This document shows, piece by piece, positions 44,610 to 53,582 of a stretch of 64,000 nt of DNA. The notes beneath the pieces are model-generated. The model had not been told where the DNA came from. It worked only from the letters and a program-made list of their open reading frames with translations, and searched no databases. Origin of the DNA: an uncultured Bacteroides sp. (GTDB lineage: Bacteria > Bacteroidota > Bacteroidia > Bacteroidales > Bacteroidaceae); contig UQPQ01000005.1 of NCBI GenBank assembly GCA_900542985.1, positions 1 to 64,000 on the forward strand. Reading direction: 5' to 3'. The stretch's first letter is position 1; the number at the start of each line of letters is the position of its first letter. A program made the position numbers and the translations under genes.

Positions 44610-45866
44610 ATGAAACGGAATCTGCTCCTTATTCTATGCATCTGCATGGGAATACATAGCTACGCCCAACTGACCTTGGAAGAATGTCAGCAAAAGGCAC
44701 AGGCCAACTATCCGCTCTCCCGACAATATCAGTTAATAGAACGGTCCACAAGCTATACGCTTGCCAATGCAGCCAAAGGCAACCTGCCTCAAATCAGTCT
44801 CCATGGAAAAGTATCGTATCAAAGCGATGCCACGACACTCCCGTTTACTTTGCCCAACCTTGATTTCCAAGGCATGTCCAAAGACCAATATCAAATTATG
44901 ATGGAAGTCAGCCAGAATATTTGGGACGGAGGACAGATTCACTCCCAGAAAGCACAAGTGCAGGCTCAAGGAGAAGAGGCTGAAAGACAGTTGGATGTAA
45001 ACATGTATGCACTCAGAGAACGAATCAACCAATTGTTTTTCGGTATTCTCCTTTTCAATGAGCAACTGGATCAGAACGCTCTATTACAAGAGGAATTACA
45101 GCGAAACCTCGTCAATATAAAAGCCTACTGCACTTACGGCATAGCCAACGAGGCAGATGTAGATGCTGTACGTGTAGAAATCTTGAATACCCGGCAGCAA
45201 CGCATACAAATAGAAAGTAACCGTAATGCCTATCTCCGTATGCTAAGTCTGTTTATGGGAGAAGAAGTAAATACAAATACCCTCTTACAAAAGCCCGACC
45301 TTCCTCTATCCGATACCTCCCTTTCAATCAACCGACCGGAACTGGCTCTTTACTCAGCGCAGGAACAGACCCTCCACATCAAGGAACAAAGCCTGAAAAC
45401 GGGATACATGCCTCGTTTCAGTCTTTTTGCACAAGGAGCTTACGGCAATCCCGGACTCAATATGCTTAAAGATTCCTTTGAACCTTATTTTATTGTGGGA
45501 GCCAAAGTGAGCTGGCGGTTCGGAAGTCTTTATACTTTGAAAAACGACCGGAAGAAGCTACATACCGAACGTTTGCAAGTACAGAACAACAGAGATGTAT
45601 TCTTGCTAAACACCCGGATTGCTTTAACAGAACAAGAACAGGCTATTCATTCTCTACGGAAACAAATGGAAGAAGACGATGAAATGATTCGCCTGCGAAT
45701 CAACATACGTAAAGCCGCCGAGGCTAAGGTTGCCAATGGTACACTGACTGTAACCGAAATGCTGCGGGAACTGACACACGAAAGTCTGGCCAAGCAAAAC
45801 AAAGCATTGCACGAAATCCAGTTGCTCATGAAACTTTACCAGCAAAAACACATTACAAACGAATAA
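44610..45866 (+). CDS. TolC family outer-membrane efflux protein
   Basis: 418 residues. Signal peptide to about SYAQ, then two outer membrane efflux protein repeats rich in long coiled coils (TLEECQQKAQANYPL and INRPELALYSAQEQTLHIKEQSL). It forms the outer-membrane channel of the tripartite exporter encoded by the next four genes (gap 31 bases to the adaptor). It is slightly shorter than E. coli TolC. Confidence 0.92.
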   Translation: MKRNLLLILCICMGIHSYAQLTLEECQQKAQANYPLSRQYQLIERSTSYTLANAAKGNLPQISLHGKVSYQSDATTLPFTLPNLDFQGMSKDQYQIMMEVSQNIWDGGQIHSQKAQVQAQGEEAERQLDVNMYALRERINQLFFGILLFNEQLDQNALLQEELQRNLVNIKAYCTYGIANEADVDAVRVEILNTRQQRIQIESNRNAYLRMLSLFMGEEVNTNTLLQKPDLPLSDTSLSINRPELALYSAQEQTLHIKEQSLKTGYMPRFSLFAQGAYGNPGLNMLKDSFEPYFIVGAKVSWRFGSLYTLKNDRKKLHTERLQVQNNRDVFLLNTRIALTEQEQAIHSLRKQMEEDDEMIRLRINIRKAAEAKVANGTLTVTEMLRELTHESLAKQNKALHEIQLLMKLYQQKHITNE

Positions 45867-45897
45867 TATATAAAATAGTCATTAAACAAATCTTGTT

Positions 45898-46797
45898 ATG
45901 AAAACAATATCTTTTCTTTTTGTTCTATATGCCTTTCTGTTCTCCTCCTGCCGCTCCGAACAGAATTTTGATGCCACAGGGACATTCGAAACCACAGAAA
46001 TCATCGTTTCTTCCGAATCAAACGGGAAGTTGTTTTACCTGAATGCAGAAGAAGGAAACCGCCTGAAACGTGGAGAAGAGGTCGGGCTGGTGGATACCAT
46101 CCAACTCTATCTGAAAAAACTTCAACTGGAGGCCAGCATGAAATCTGTAGACAAACAACGTCCGGACATCCGAAAGCAGATTGCAGCTACAAAAGCACAA
46201 ATCGCCACTGCACAGAAAGAACGTACCCGTACCCTGAATCTGATTCAGGCCAATGCTGCCAACCGCAAACAACTGGATGATTGGGACTCACAGATAGCCG
46301 TACTCAACCGCCAGCTGGAAGCACAAATTTCTTCTTTGGAGAACAATACAGCAAGCCTCAACGAACAAAGTTCCTCGGTAGCAATCCAGATTGCACAGAC
46401 CGAAGATTTGTTGAAAAAGTGCCACATCCTCTCCCCTATCGATGGAACTGTTTTAGTCAAATACGCCGAACCCGGCGAAGTGACAAACATCGGAAAGCCC
46501 CTGTTCAAGATAGGCGATATGGAACATCTTTATCTGCGCGCCTATGTCACTTCGGAGCAACTCGCCCAGGTTCGTTTGGGAGGAAAAGCTACTGTATATG
46601 CCGATTTTGGTGACAAGAAACGGAAAGAGTACTCCGGCACTGTGACGTGGATAGCCGATGAAGCTGAGTTTACTCCCAAAACCATACTGACCGATGACGA
46701 ACGTGCCAATCAGGTTTATGCAGTAAAAATTGCAGTCCGCAATGATGGTGCCATCAAACTGGGGATGTACGGAGAAGTTGTTTTCCACAAAGAATAA
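45898..46797 (+). CDS. HlyD/YbhG-like periplasmic adaptor, lipoprotein
   Basis: 299 residues. The lipobox ends at Cys18 (FLFSSC). Barrel-sandwich lipoyl halves (GKLFYLNAEEGNRLKRGEEV and LSPIDGTVLVKYAEPGEVTN) flank a coiled-coil hairpin of about 100 residues. A beta-barrel domain follows (LYLRAYVTSEQLAQVRLGGKATVYAD). It bridges the inner-membrane ABC pump to TolC. The closest layout is the YbhG adaptor of YbhGFSR. Confidence 0.9.
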   Translation: MKTISFLFVLYAFLFSSCRSEQNFDATGTFETTEIIVSSESNGKLFYLNAEEGNRLKRGEEVGLVDTIQLYLKKLQLEASMKSVDKQRPDIRKQIAATKAQIATAQKERTRTLNLIQANAANRKQLDDWDSQIAVLNRQLEAQISSLENNTASLNEQSSSVAIQIAQTEDLLKKCHILSPIDGTVLVKYAEPGEVTNIGKPLFKIGDMEHLYLRAYVTSEQLAQVRLGGKATVYADFGDKKRKEYSGTVTWIADEAEFTPKTILTDDERANQVYAVKIAVRNDGAIKLGMYGEVVFHKE

Positions 46798-46813
46798 GTA
46801 AAAATTGCACAAA

Positions 46814-48283
46814 ATGAAACAAGAAGATAAACCTATTATTCAGGTAAGTCACCTCGGCAAGCGTTACGGAAAGACGGTAGCCCTGCACGATGTATCGTTC
46901 AGCGTAAAACGAGGAGAACTGTTTGGAATCATCGGTCCCGACGGTTCCGGAAAGACAACCTTGTTTCGCCTCCTCACCACCCTATTGGCTGCCGACGAAG
47001 GCCAGGCAGAATTATGTGGTTTCAATGTACTTACCGACTATCGGAAAATACGGCAACGGATAGGCTACATGCCCGGTCGGTTCTCGCTGTATCAAGATTT
47101 GACAGTACAAGAAAATCTTACCTTCTTTGCCACGGTATTCCATACCACAGTAGAAGCAAACTACGGACAAATCAAAGAGATTTATGAACAGATAGCCCCT
47201 TTCCGTCACCGGCGTGCCGGAGCCTTATCGGGAGGAATGAAGCAAAAACTGGCATTATGCTGTGCCTTGATACACAATCCGGAAATCCTCTTTCTCGATG
47301 AACCAACTACCGGAGTCGACCCGGTTTCCCGCAAAGAGCTCTGGCAAATGCTCCACCGGTTGCAGACACGGGGAGTAACCATCGTTGTTTCCACTCCTTT
47401 CATGGACGAAGCCCGACGCTGCGACCGTATCGCCTTCATCCGCGAAGGTTATATATCAGGCATCGATACTCCCTCTATTATACTGGAACGGTTTAAAGAT
47501 ATTCTTTGCCCTTCCCCCCTTCATCACGATAGCACTTCTGCCGATGATACCCCCATCATACGGGTATCACAACTGGTCAAACGGTTCGGTCGTTTCACTG
47601 CAGTAGACCATATTTCCTTCGAAGTAAAGCGTGGAGAAATATTTGGTTTTCTGGGAGCAAACGGTGCAGGAAAAACTACCGCCATGCGTATTCTATGTGG
47701 TCTGAGTCTTCCTACAGAAGGGCAGGCAGAAGTCTTGGGATACGATGTATATACCCAAAGCGAGGAAATCAAAAAACACATCGGTTATATGAGTCAGAAG
47801 TTTTCGTTGTACGAAGACCTTACAGTACGGGAGAATGTCCGTCTTTTCGCAGGTATTTATGGAGTAGCAGAAAAAGAAATCGCTCCCCGCACGGAGGAAA
47901 TGCTGCGACGCATCGGTTTATACGATGAACGGAATACCTTGGTCCGACAGTTGCCTTTAGGATGGAAACAACGTTTGTCCTTCTCAATATCCATCTTCCA
48001 TCATCCACGTCTGGTTTTTCTCGACGAGCCTACCGGCGGAGTAGATCCCGCTACCCGAAAACAATTTTGGGAATTGATTTATCAGGCCGCCAACCAAGGC
48101 ATTACAGTCTTTGTAACCACTCATTACATGGACGAAGCGGAATACTGCGACCGTATCTCCATGATGGTTGACGGACGCATCCGTGCTCTTGATACACCGG
48201 CAGGGCTCAAAGCTACCTTCAAGGCAAAAGACATGGACGAAGTTTTCCAAAAACTGGCCCGTGAAGCGCAACGAAGCGAATAG
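46814..48283 (+). CDS. ABC transporter ATP-binding protein with two fused nucleotide-binding domains (YbhF-like)
   Basis: 490 residues from the ATG at 46814; a TTG 9 bases earlier is less likely. Domain 1: Walker A GPDGSGKTT, signature LSGGMKQKL, Walker B ILFLDEPTTGVDP. Domain 2: Walker A GANGAGKTT, Walker B LVFLDEPTGGVDP. The signature of domain 2 is LPLGWKQRL, lacking the Ser-Gly of the consensus. The fused arrangement before two ABC-2 permeases matches E. coli YbhF. It powers drug or lipid export at the inner membrane. Confidence 0.93.
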   Translation: MKQEDKPIIQVSHLGKRYGKTVALHDVSFSVKRGELFGIIGPDGSGKTTLFRLLTTLLAADEGQAELCGFNVLTDYRKIRQRIGYMPGRFSLYQDLTVQENLTFFATVFHTTVEANYGQIKEIYEQIAPFRHRRAGALSGGMKQKLALCCALIHNPEILFLDEPTTGVDPVSRKELWQMLHRLQTRGVTIVVSTPFMDEARRCDRIAFIREGYISGIDTPSIILERFKDILCPSPLHHDSTSADDTPIIRVSQLVKRFGRFTAVDHISFEVKRGEIFGFLGANGAGKTTAMRILCGLSLPTEGQAEVLGYDVYTQSEEIKKHIGYMSQKFSLYEDLTVRENVRLFAGIYGVAEKEIAPRTEEMLRRIGLYDERNTLVRQLPLGWKQRLSFSISIFHHPRLVFLDEPTGGVDPATRKQFWELIYQAANQGITVFVTTHYMDEAEYCDRISMMVDGRIRALDTPAGLKATFKAKDMDEVFQKLAREAQRSE

Positions 48284-48306
48284 TAACCTTACAAATTTCT
48301 CAATGT

Positions 48307-49407
48307 ATGAAACAGTTTATCGCCTTTGTCAGAAAAGAATTTTATCATATCCTGCGCGACAAACGAACGTTACTGATTCTTATCGGTATGCCCATCGTGC
48401 AGATTATCCTCTTCGGGTTTGCCATTTCTACTGAAGTAAAAAATGTACAGACCGCTATATTGGTTTCTTCTACAGACACCGATACACGATATCTTATCGA
48501 CCGCATCGATGCCAACGAATATTTCACCGTAAAATACATTGTACACTCTCCCGAAGAGCTGGAAGTCCTTTTCCGGAAAAACAAAATTGAACTGGCCATT
48601 GCCTTTCCCCCGGATTTCAACCGACAACGTTTCGATACAGAACAGATTCAGATTATTGCCGATGCAACCGACCCCAATCTGGCCCTCACCCGCAGCAGTT
48701 ATGCTTCCGGAATCATCAGAACGGCACAAGCCACACTTGCCGATGCAGGTAAAGTACATCCTTCTCTGCTTGTACACAACAGATTACTATACAATCCGCA
48801 AATGAAAAGCGCCTACAACTTTGTTCCGGGGGTAATGGGACTGATTCTGATGCTGATATGTGCCATGATGACTTCCATTTCCATTGTCCGTGAAAAAGAA
48901 ACCGGTACGATGGAACTATTGCTCGTCTCTCCCGTCCATCCGTTTCTGGTCATTCTTTCCAAAGCAATACCCTATTTTGCGCTCTCCGTACTGAACCTTA
49001 CTACCATTCTATTATTGTCAGTCTTTGTACTCGATGTACCGGTAGCCGGCAACTTGGGCAGCCTGCTGGGAGTTTCTCTGCTGTTTATATTTGTTTCACT
49101 GGCATTGGGATTGCTTATCTCCTGTCTTACCCGTACCCAAGTGGCCGCTCTGTTAGTTTCGGCAATGGTATTGATGATACCGACTATCATTCTGTCGGGT
49201 ATCATCTTCCCCATCGGAAGCATGCCTCCCATCCTTCAGGGACTCTCCTGCCTCATCCCTGCCCGATGGTATGTCAGCATTGTACGCAAACTCATGATAG
49301 AAGGTGTTCCCCTCGCCTATGTATGGCAAGAAGTAAGCGTGCTCTTACTGATGGGAATCCTATTGACCGGCCTTACCATCCGCAAGTTTAACAACCGATT
49401 AGAATAA
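48307..49407 (+). CDS. ABC-2 type permease (YbhS-like)
   Basis: 366 residues. One N-terminal membrane helix, a periplasmic domain of about 140 residues, then five more membrane segments, with the ABC-2 signature VREKETGTMELLLVSPVHP at about 195-213. It pairs with the second permease to form the membrane part of the exporter. It starts 23 bases after the ATPase gene. Confidence 0.92.
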   Translation: MKQFIAFVRKEFYHILRDKRTLLILIGMPIVQIILFGFAISTEVKNVQTAILVSSTDTDTRYLIDRIDANEYFTVKYIVHSPEELEVLFRKNKIELAIAFPPDFNRQRFDTEQIQIIADATDPNLALTRSSYASGIIRTAQATLADAGKVHPSLLVHNRLLYNPQMKSAYNFVPGVMGLILMLICAMMTSISIVREKETGTMELLLVSPVHPFLVILSKAIPYFALSVLNLTTILLLSVFVLDVPVAGNLGSLLGVSLLFIFVSLALGLLISCLTRTQVAALLVSAMVLMIPTIILSGIIFPIGSMPPILQGLSCLIPARWYVSIVRKLMIEGVPLAYVWQEVSVLLLMGILLTGLTIRKFNNRLE

Positions 49408-49490
49408 TATATTTGAGTCTATATGTCCATGATAAACTGGCAACTTAACCAAAGAACTTAAGAACTCAAAAACTTAAAAAACTTACACCT

Positions 49491-50552
49491 ATGACATTAC
49501 GTTATCTGATAGAAAAGGAATTCAGACAAATCCGACGCCATAGTTTTCTGCCCCGGCTACTGTTTATATTTCCGTGTATGATTATGCTGGTACTTCCCTG
49601 GGCGGCTACATTGGAGATAAAAGATCTTCGCATTGCCGTCATCGACAACGACCGGAGTCCTTCTTCCGAGCGGCTGGTACACCGTATCGAAGCATCTCCT
49701 TACTTCAAACTCACCGAACTGCCGGCTACTTACCCCAAAGGTATAGAGGCCATAGAAAAAGGTCGTGCCGACATTGTGATGGAAATACCACACGGCTTTG
49801 AAAAAGAGCAAATCCAAGGTCGGACAGCTTCTATTCTGATTGCAGCCAACTCGGTAGACGGAACGAAAGGAGCACTGGGCAGCTCTTATCTGCAGCAGAT
49901 TCTTATGCCCCAACAAAGCACTGCCTCCATACGCTATCGGTTCAACCCACATTTGGATTACAAGATGTTTATGGTTCCTGCATTAATGACCATGATACTG
50001 GTCATGATCTGCGGCTTTCTTCCAGCCCTGAATATCGTCAGTGAAAAAGAAACCGGAACCATTGAACAAATGAACGTAAGTCCTGTCAGTCGTATCACTT
50101 TCACCTTAGGTAAGCTACTCCCCTATTGGATGATAGGCTTTCTGGTATTGAATCTGTGTATCGGTCTTGCAGCACTGGTCTACCACATCACTCCCCAAGG
50201 AAATCTATGCACCATTTATCTGGCCGCATTGGTATTCATTCTGGTGGTCTCCGGTCTCGGACTGGTTATTTCCAACTATTCATCTACTATGCAGCAAGCC
50301 ATGTTTGTCATGTGGTTCTGCATGCTGATTTTCATTCTGATGAGTGGTCTTTTTACCCCTATCGGCAGTATGCCCGAATGGGCACAAACCCTCACCTACC
50401 TCAACCCATTACGATACTTTATGGAAATCATGCGCATGGTCTATCTGAAAGGCAGTTCTTTTGCCGATATTATATCGCAACTGCTCACTCTATCCGGATT
50501 TGCCACCACTCTGTACTGCTGGGCTATATACAGCTACAAGAAGCAGGCATAA
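49491..50552 (+). CDS. ABC-2 type permease (YbhR-like)
   Basis: 353 residues with the same layout as its neighbour: N-terminal helix (LLFIFPCMIMLVLPWA), periplasmic domain, and five C-terminal helices with SEKETGTIEQMNVSPV. An 83-base gap precedes it, with no terminator. It completes the TolC-adaptor-ATPase-permease-permease operon. Substrates of this class include cationic drugs and bile-like amphiphiles; none can be assigned from sequence. Confidence 0.92.
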   Translation: MTLRYLIEKEFRQIRRHSFLPRLLFIFPCMIMLVLPWAATLEIKDLRIAVIDNDRSPSSERLVHRIEASPYFKLTELPATYPKGIEAIEKGRADIVMEIPHGFEKEQIQGRTASILIAANSVDGTKGALGSSYLQQILMPQQSTASIRYRFNPHLDYKMFMVPALMTMILVMICGFLPALNIVSEKETGTIEQMNVSPVSRITFTLGKLLPYWMIGFLVLNLCIGLAALVYHITPQGNLCTIYLAALVFILVVSGLGLVISNYSSTMQQAMFVMWFCMLIFILMSGLFTPIGSMPEWAQTLTYLNPLRYFMEIMRMVYLKGSSFADIISQLLTLSGFATTLYCWAIYSYKKQA

Positions 50553-50610
50553 TATCAGGAACGAAAGAATAACACTCCCTGTTCTTACAAATATTAATCT
50601 ACAATCAGCG

Positions 50611-50678
50611 ATGTCGGCTGTCCGTTCAGCGCCATTGTCCGTAGAGCCGACGACGCCGAACGGACAGCCAACGACGCC
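50611..50678. repeat. CGACG-rich intergenic hairpin island, copy 3
   Basis: Perfect 12-bp arms ggctgtccgttc (50616-50627) and gaacggacagcc (50658-50669), loop 30 bases holding gccgacgacgcc, and aacgacgcc directly after the second arm. It is strongly GC-rich against its AT-rich flanks. It lies between the export operon and the alcohol dehydrogenase gene, and is of the same type as the islands at 13495 and 25197. Confidence 0.6.
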
Positions 50679-50805
50679 AATTAAAAGGCAATACCAACCA
50701 CAGCAACCTATACTTCTTTTTCTTTTTATCGCCTATTCAACCCTCAAATTTTCCTCTATTATCATTTTTAACACAGATATTACTAAAATATGACATGAAT
50801 TTCAC

Positions 50806-50813
50806 TATATTTG
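50806..50813 (+). promoter_or_regulatory. -7 element of the alcohol dehydrogenase gene
   Basis: TATATTTG fits TAnnTTTG. It excludes the ATG at 50795 and supports the start at 50843. Confidence 0.6.
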
Positions 50814-50842
50814 AGAATACGAACTTTAAAGGGAATACTATT

Positions 50843-52015
50843 ATGAATGCAAATCCAGTTTTCAATTTGCACATCCCTACACGTATCGTGTTCGGTTGTG
50901 GTGAGATTAAGAAATTAGCAACGGAAACACTTCCCGGAAAAAAAGCGATGATTGTGATATCAGCCGGAACATCCATGAAAAAATACGGTTATTTGGATAA
51001 AGTTGTCAACTTACTGACTGAAAATGATATCGCATCCATTGTTTACGACAAAATATTACCCAATCCTATAAAATCGCACGTAATGGAAGCTGCTGCTATC
51101 TGCCGTGAAAGTGGTTGCGACTTTGTCATCGGTTTAGGAGGAGGAAGCACCATCGATTCGGCCAAGTCGATTGCTGTCATGGCTTGCAACGAAGGTGATT
51201 ATTGGAATTATATCATCGGTGGAAGCGGCAAGGGCAGACCAGTCACCAAAGCACTCCCGATTGTGGCTATCCCGACTACAGCCGGTACAGGTACGGAAGC
51301 CGACCCCTGGACAGTTATCACCAATGAAGAACGACAGGAAAAAATCGGTTTCGGTTGTCCGCTTACCTTCCCGGTACTGTCTATCATCGACCCGGAACTG
51401 ATGATCTCTATCCCTCCACACCTTACCGCTTATCAGGGATTCGATGCATTCTTCCATGCAGCCGAAGGATTCATTGCCAACTGTGCCACTCCTATCAGCG
51501 ACCTTTATGCTTTGGAAGCAATCCGGTTGCTGTACAAATATCTTCCGGTAGCTGTAGCCGACGGCAAGAACCTGAAAGCACGTGCTAAAGTGGCATGGGC
51601 AAGTACACTGGCCGGATTGGTAGAATCGACTTCCAGCTGTACTTCCGAACACTCCATGGAACATGCCATGAGTGCATATTATCCCCAACTTCCACACGGT
51701 GCCGGACTGATAGCCCTTAGTGAAGCTTACTTCGAAACCTTCCGCAACGACTGCATGAAGCGCTACATGAAAATGGCAGAAGTAATGACACAGAAAAAGA
51801 GCAACCGCCCAAGTGATTTCATCGATGCACTGGTACTGATGCAAAAGGCTTGTAACGTACACGACCTGAAGCTTAGTGACTGGGGACTCAAGGAAGAAGA
51901 TCTGCCGAAGATGGTACAGAATGCACGCGACACCATGGGTGGTCTGTTTACACTCGATCCTCGTCCGCTGACCGATGCAGAAGTTCTGGATATTTATAAG
52001 AAATCGTACAAATAA
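50843..52015 (+). CDS. Iron-containing alcohol dehydrogenase
   Basis: 390 residues. Group III alcohol dehydrogenase: NAD(P)-binding GLGGGSTIDSAKSIA, TTAGTGTEADPWTVI, and the metal ligands in the EHSMEHAMSAYYPQLPHGAGL region (three His) with an upstream Asp (FHAAEGFI region). The sequence is of the YqhD/butanol dehydrogenase type, reducing aldehydes to alcohols with NADPH. It is cytoplasmic and a single-gene unit with its own promoter and terminator. Physiological substrate unknown. Confidence 0.92.
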   Translation: MNANPVFNLHIPTRIVFGCGEIKKLATETLPGKKAMIVISAGTSMKKYGYLDKVVNLLTENDIASIVYDKILPNPIKSHVMEAAAICRESGCDFVIGLGGGSTIDSAKSIAVMACNEGDYWNYIIGGSGKGRPVTKALPIVAIPTTAGTGTEADPWTVITNEERQEKIGFGCPLTFPVLSIIDPELMISIPPHLTAYQGFDAFFHAAEGFIANCATPISDLYALEAIRLLYKYLPVAVADGKNLKARAKVAWASTLAGLVESTSSCTSEHSMEHAMSAYYPQLPHGAGLIALSEAYFETFRNDCMKRYMKMAEVMTQKKSNRPSDFIDALVLMQKACNVHDLKLSDWGLKEEDLPKMVQNARDTMGGLFTLDPRPLTDAEVLDIYKKSYK

Positions 52016-52053
52016 GTATTCTTCAAGAATACACTTTAAGTATATTCAAAAAC

Positions 52054-52100
52054 AAAATCGCCAGCTTATTCGGTATGAATCAGCTGGCGATTTTATTATT
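52054..52100. terminator. Bidirectional terminator between the alcohol dehydrogenase and glycosidase-like genes
   Basis: aaaatcgccagct (52054-52066) pairs with agctggcgatttt (52082-52094), a perfect 13-bp stem, with T-rich sequence after it and A-rich sequence before it, serving the two convergent genes. Confidence 0.85.
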
Positions 52101-52127
52101 ATATTCCAATATCCTGAGCAAGAAGCA

Positions 52128-53426
52128 TTACTTATTATTCTCTGCCCATTCTCTTAGCATCTCAATCGCTTTACACAATACTCCGGCCGAACCTTTAAAA
52201 TGTCCGGAACCACTGGGAACACCTCCCTGTCCGTACCATTCATAGAAGCCCTTATTCTTTATCACACGGTCTATCATTGGAGTAATTTCAGCATAAGCTT
52301 CTTCGATGTATCCATTGGCAATCAGCTGTTGAATCATGCGTCCACCAAACCAAGTCCAGTCTCCTCCATTCTGATAGACATATGCTTTTGCCATTCCACC
52401 ACGGAAGAATCCCTCCGGATAAGGAGGATATACAGTAAGACCAATAGAAGGCATACCCGACTGCTGTACATTTCTCACCATCTGTGTATTTACAATACCA
52501 ATTTCATCGTGTTCCAGTATACCGGCCTCAATGGCAATTGCAGTTCCTCCATGATAATGAATCTTGTTTTCATCAAAATCCACAATATCAGGTGTACCGT
52601 TCGGATAGACATGAGGAATAATCTTGTTGGCAGCCTCATCCCATAAATGCTTACGCGTATTGGCTACAATCTCTTTTCGCATTTTTTCCCATTTTGCATT
52701 GTCTTCTCCTTCACTCATCTCCGCCATATATCCCAATGCAATGGCAAACATGGCATTGTCGTATGCATCAATCGTCACCACCGAATGTTCATTCATATCG
52801 CATGGATCCTCATTATCAGCCTGTACATCGCCCCAGTCGGAAGTCAGTGCACCGGTCAGCAATCCATATTTGGAATCATATTTTTCAGTCATCAGATAGT
52901 CTATCATTTTTACCATCCGTTCATAAACAGTCTGACCGTTTACCACTTCTTTCAGGATTGATTTATCACCTGTCTTACGAATATACTTTCCTATAATCTG
53001 AATAAGTGATGTTTCCTGATCGGTTTCTACTGTATTTTTAAAGCCCACATGATCGGGTGCTGCATCCGAATAATAAGGTTTAGGATCTCCCCAATTAAAT
53101 TCGCCTTTCAGTACATACCCGTCTATCATCTCATTGTTAGGCTGTTGAAGTGCAAAAAACACCAGCAAGGCACCTCTGATCTCTTCCGGATTTACCACCT
53201 CACAAGCTGTTTCGATAAAGGTATTCATGTCTCTGGCCCATACCTGAGAATATCCGCTTCCAGCATTGAAGCCCTGAGAAAGAATGAATCGTCCCATACT
53301 GTCTACAACCTGAAGATCTGGATTATTCAAAATCTCTTTAGCCAACGGATTAGGCTGCTTTGTGGTACACGATAAACACATGGCAGTCAAAGCGGCCATC
53401 GCTGCGTATTTCATGGAATGTTTCAT
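52128..53426 (-). CDS. Six-hairpin (MGH1/GH63-like) glycosidase-type lipoprotein
   Basis: 432 residues. Lipobox Cys20 (AMCLSC). The chain fits an (alpha/alpha)6 toroid: GYSQVWARDMNTFIETA carries an Arg-Asp pair typical of GH63/GH15-like clans, then ALTSDWGDVQ, IDAYDNAMFAIAL, GGDWTWFGGRMIQQL and FYEWYGQGG. I cannot assign a GH family with certainty. In a high-mannose N-glycan locus, removal of glucose or mannose caps is a reasonable guess. It follows the PUL operon behind a terminator (53482-53529), so it may be expressed separately. Confidence 0.65.
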   Translation of the reverse strand: MKHSMKYAAMAALTAMCLSCTTKQPNPLAKEILNNPDLQVVDSMGRFILSQGFNAGSGYSQVWARDMNTFIETACEVVNPEEIRGALLVFFALQQPNNEMIDGYVLKGEFNWGDPKPYYSDAAPDHVGFKNTVETDQETSLIQIIGKYIRKTGDKSILKEVVNGQTVYERMVKMIDYLMTEKYDSKYGLLTGALTSDWGDVQADNEDPCDMNEHSVVTIDAYDNAMFAIALGYMAEMSEGEDNAKWEKMRKEIVANTRKHLWDEAANKIIPHVYPNGTPDIVDFDENKIHYHGGTAIAIEAGILEHDEIGIVNTQMVRNVQQSGMPSIGLTVYPPYPEGFFRGGMAKAYVYQNGGDWTWFGGRMIQQLIANGYIEEAYAEITPMIDRVIKNKGFYEWYGQGGVPSGSGHFKGSAGVLCKAIEMLREWAENNK

Positions 53427-53481
53427 AGTTTATTTGTTTTTTATAGTAATCTTTTATTCTTACAATTTTTCAAGACATAAA

Positions 53482-53529
53482 AAATCGGGTCACCACAATG
53501 GTTTCACAACTGTCGTGGTTCCCCGATTT
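53482..53529 (-). terminator. Terminator at the end of the SusC-GH18 operon
   Basis: aaatcggg (53482-53489) pairs with cccgattt (53522-53529), extended by a caccac/gtggt stem inside. On the minus strand it is followed by TTTTTTATG. It ends the operon after the LamG protein gene and precedes the glycosidase-like gene. Confidence 0.75.
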
Positions 53530-53582
53530 CAAACCCTAAATTGTTCTTTAACTATTTAACCTTAATCTATAGACAAGAAGCC

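Noticed and set aside
50795..50842. Longer N-terminus of the alcohol dehydrogenase
   Set aside because: The -7 element TATATTTG (50806-50813) falls inside it, so this part is not transcribed as message.
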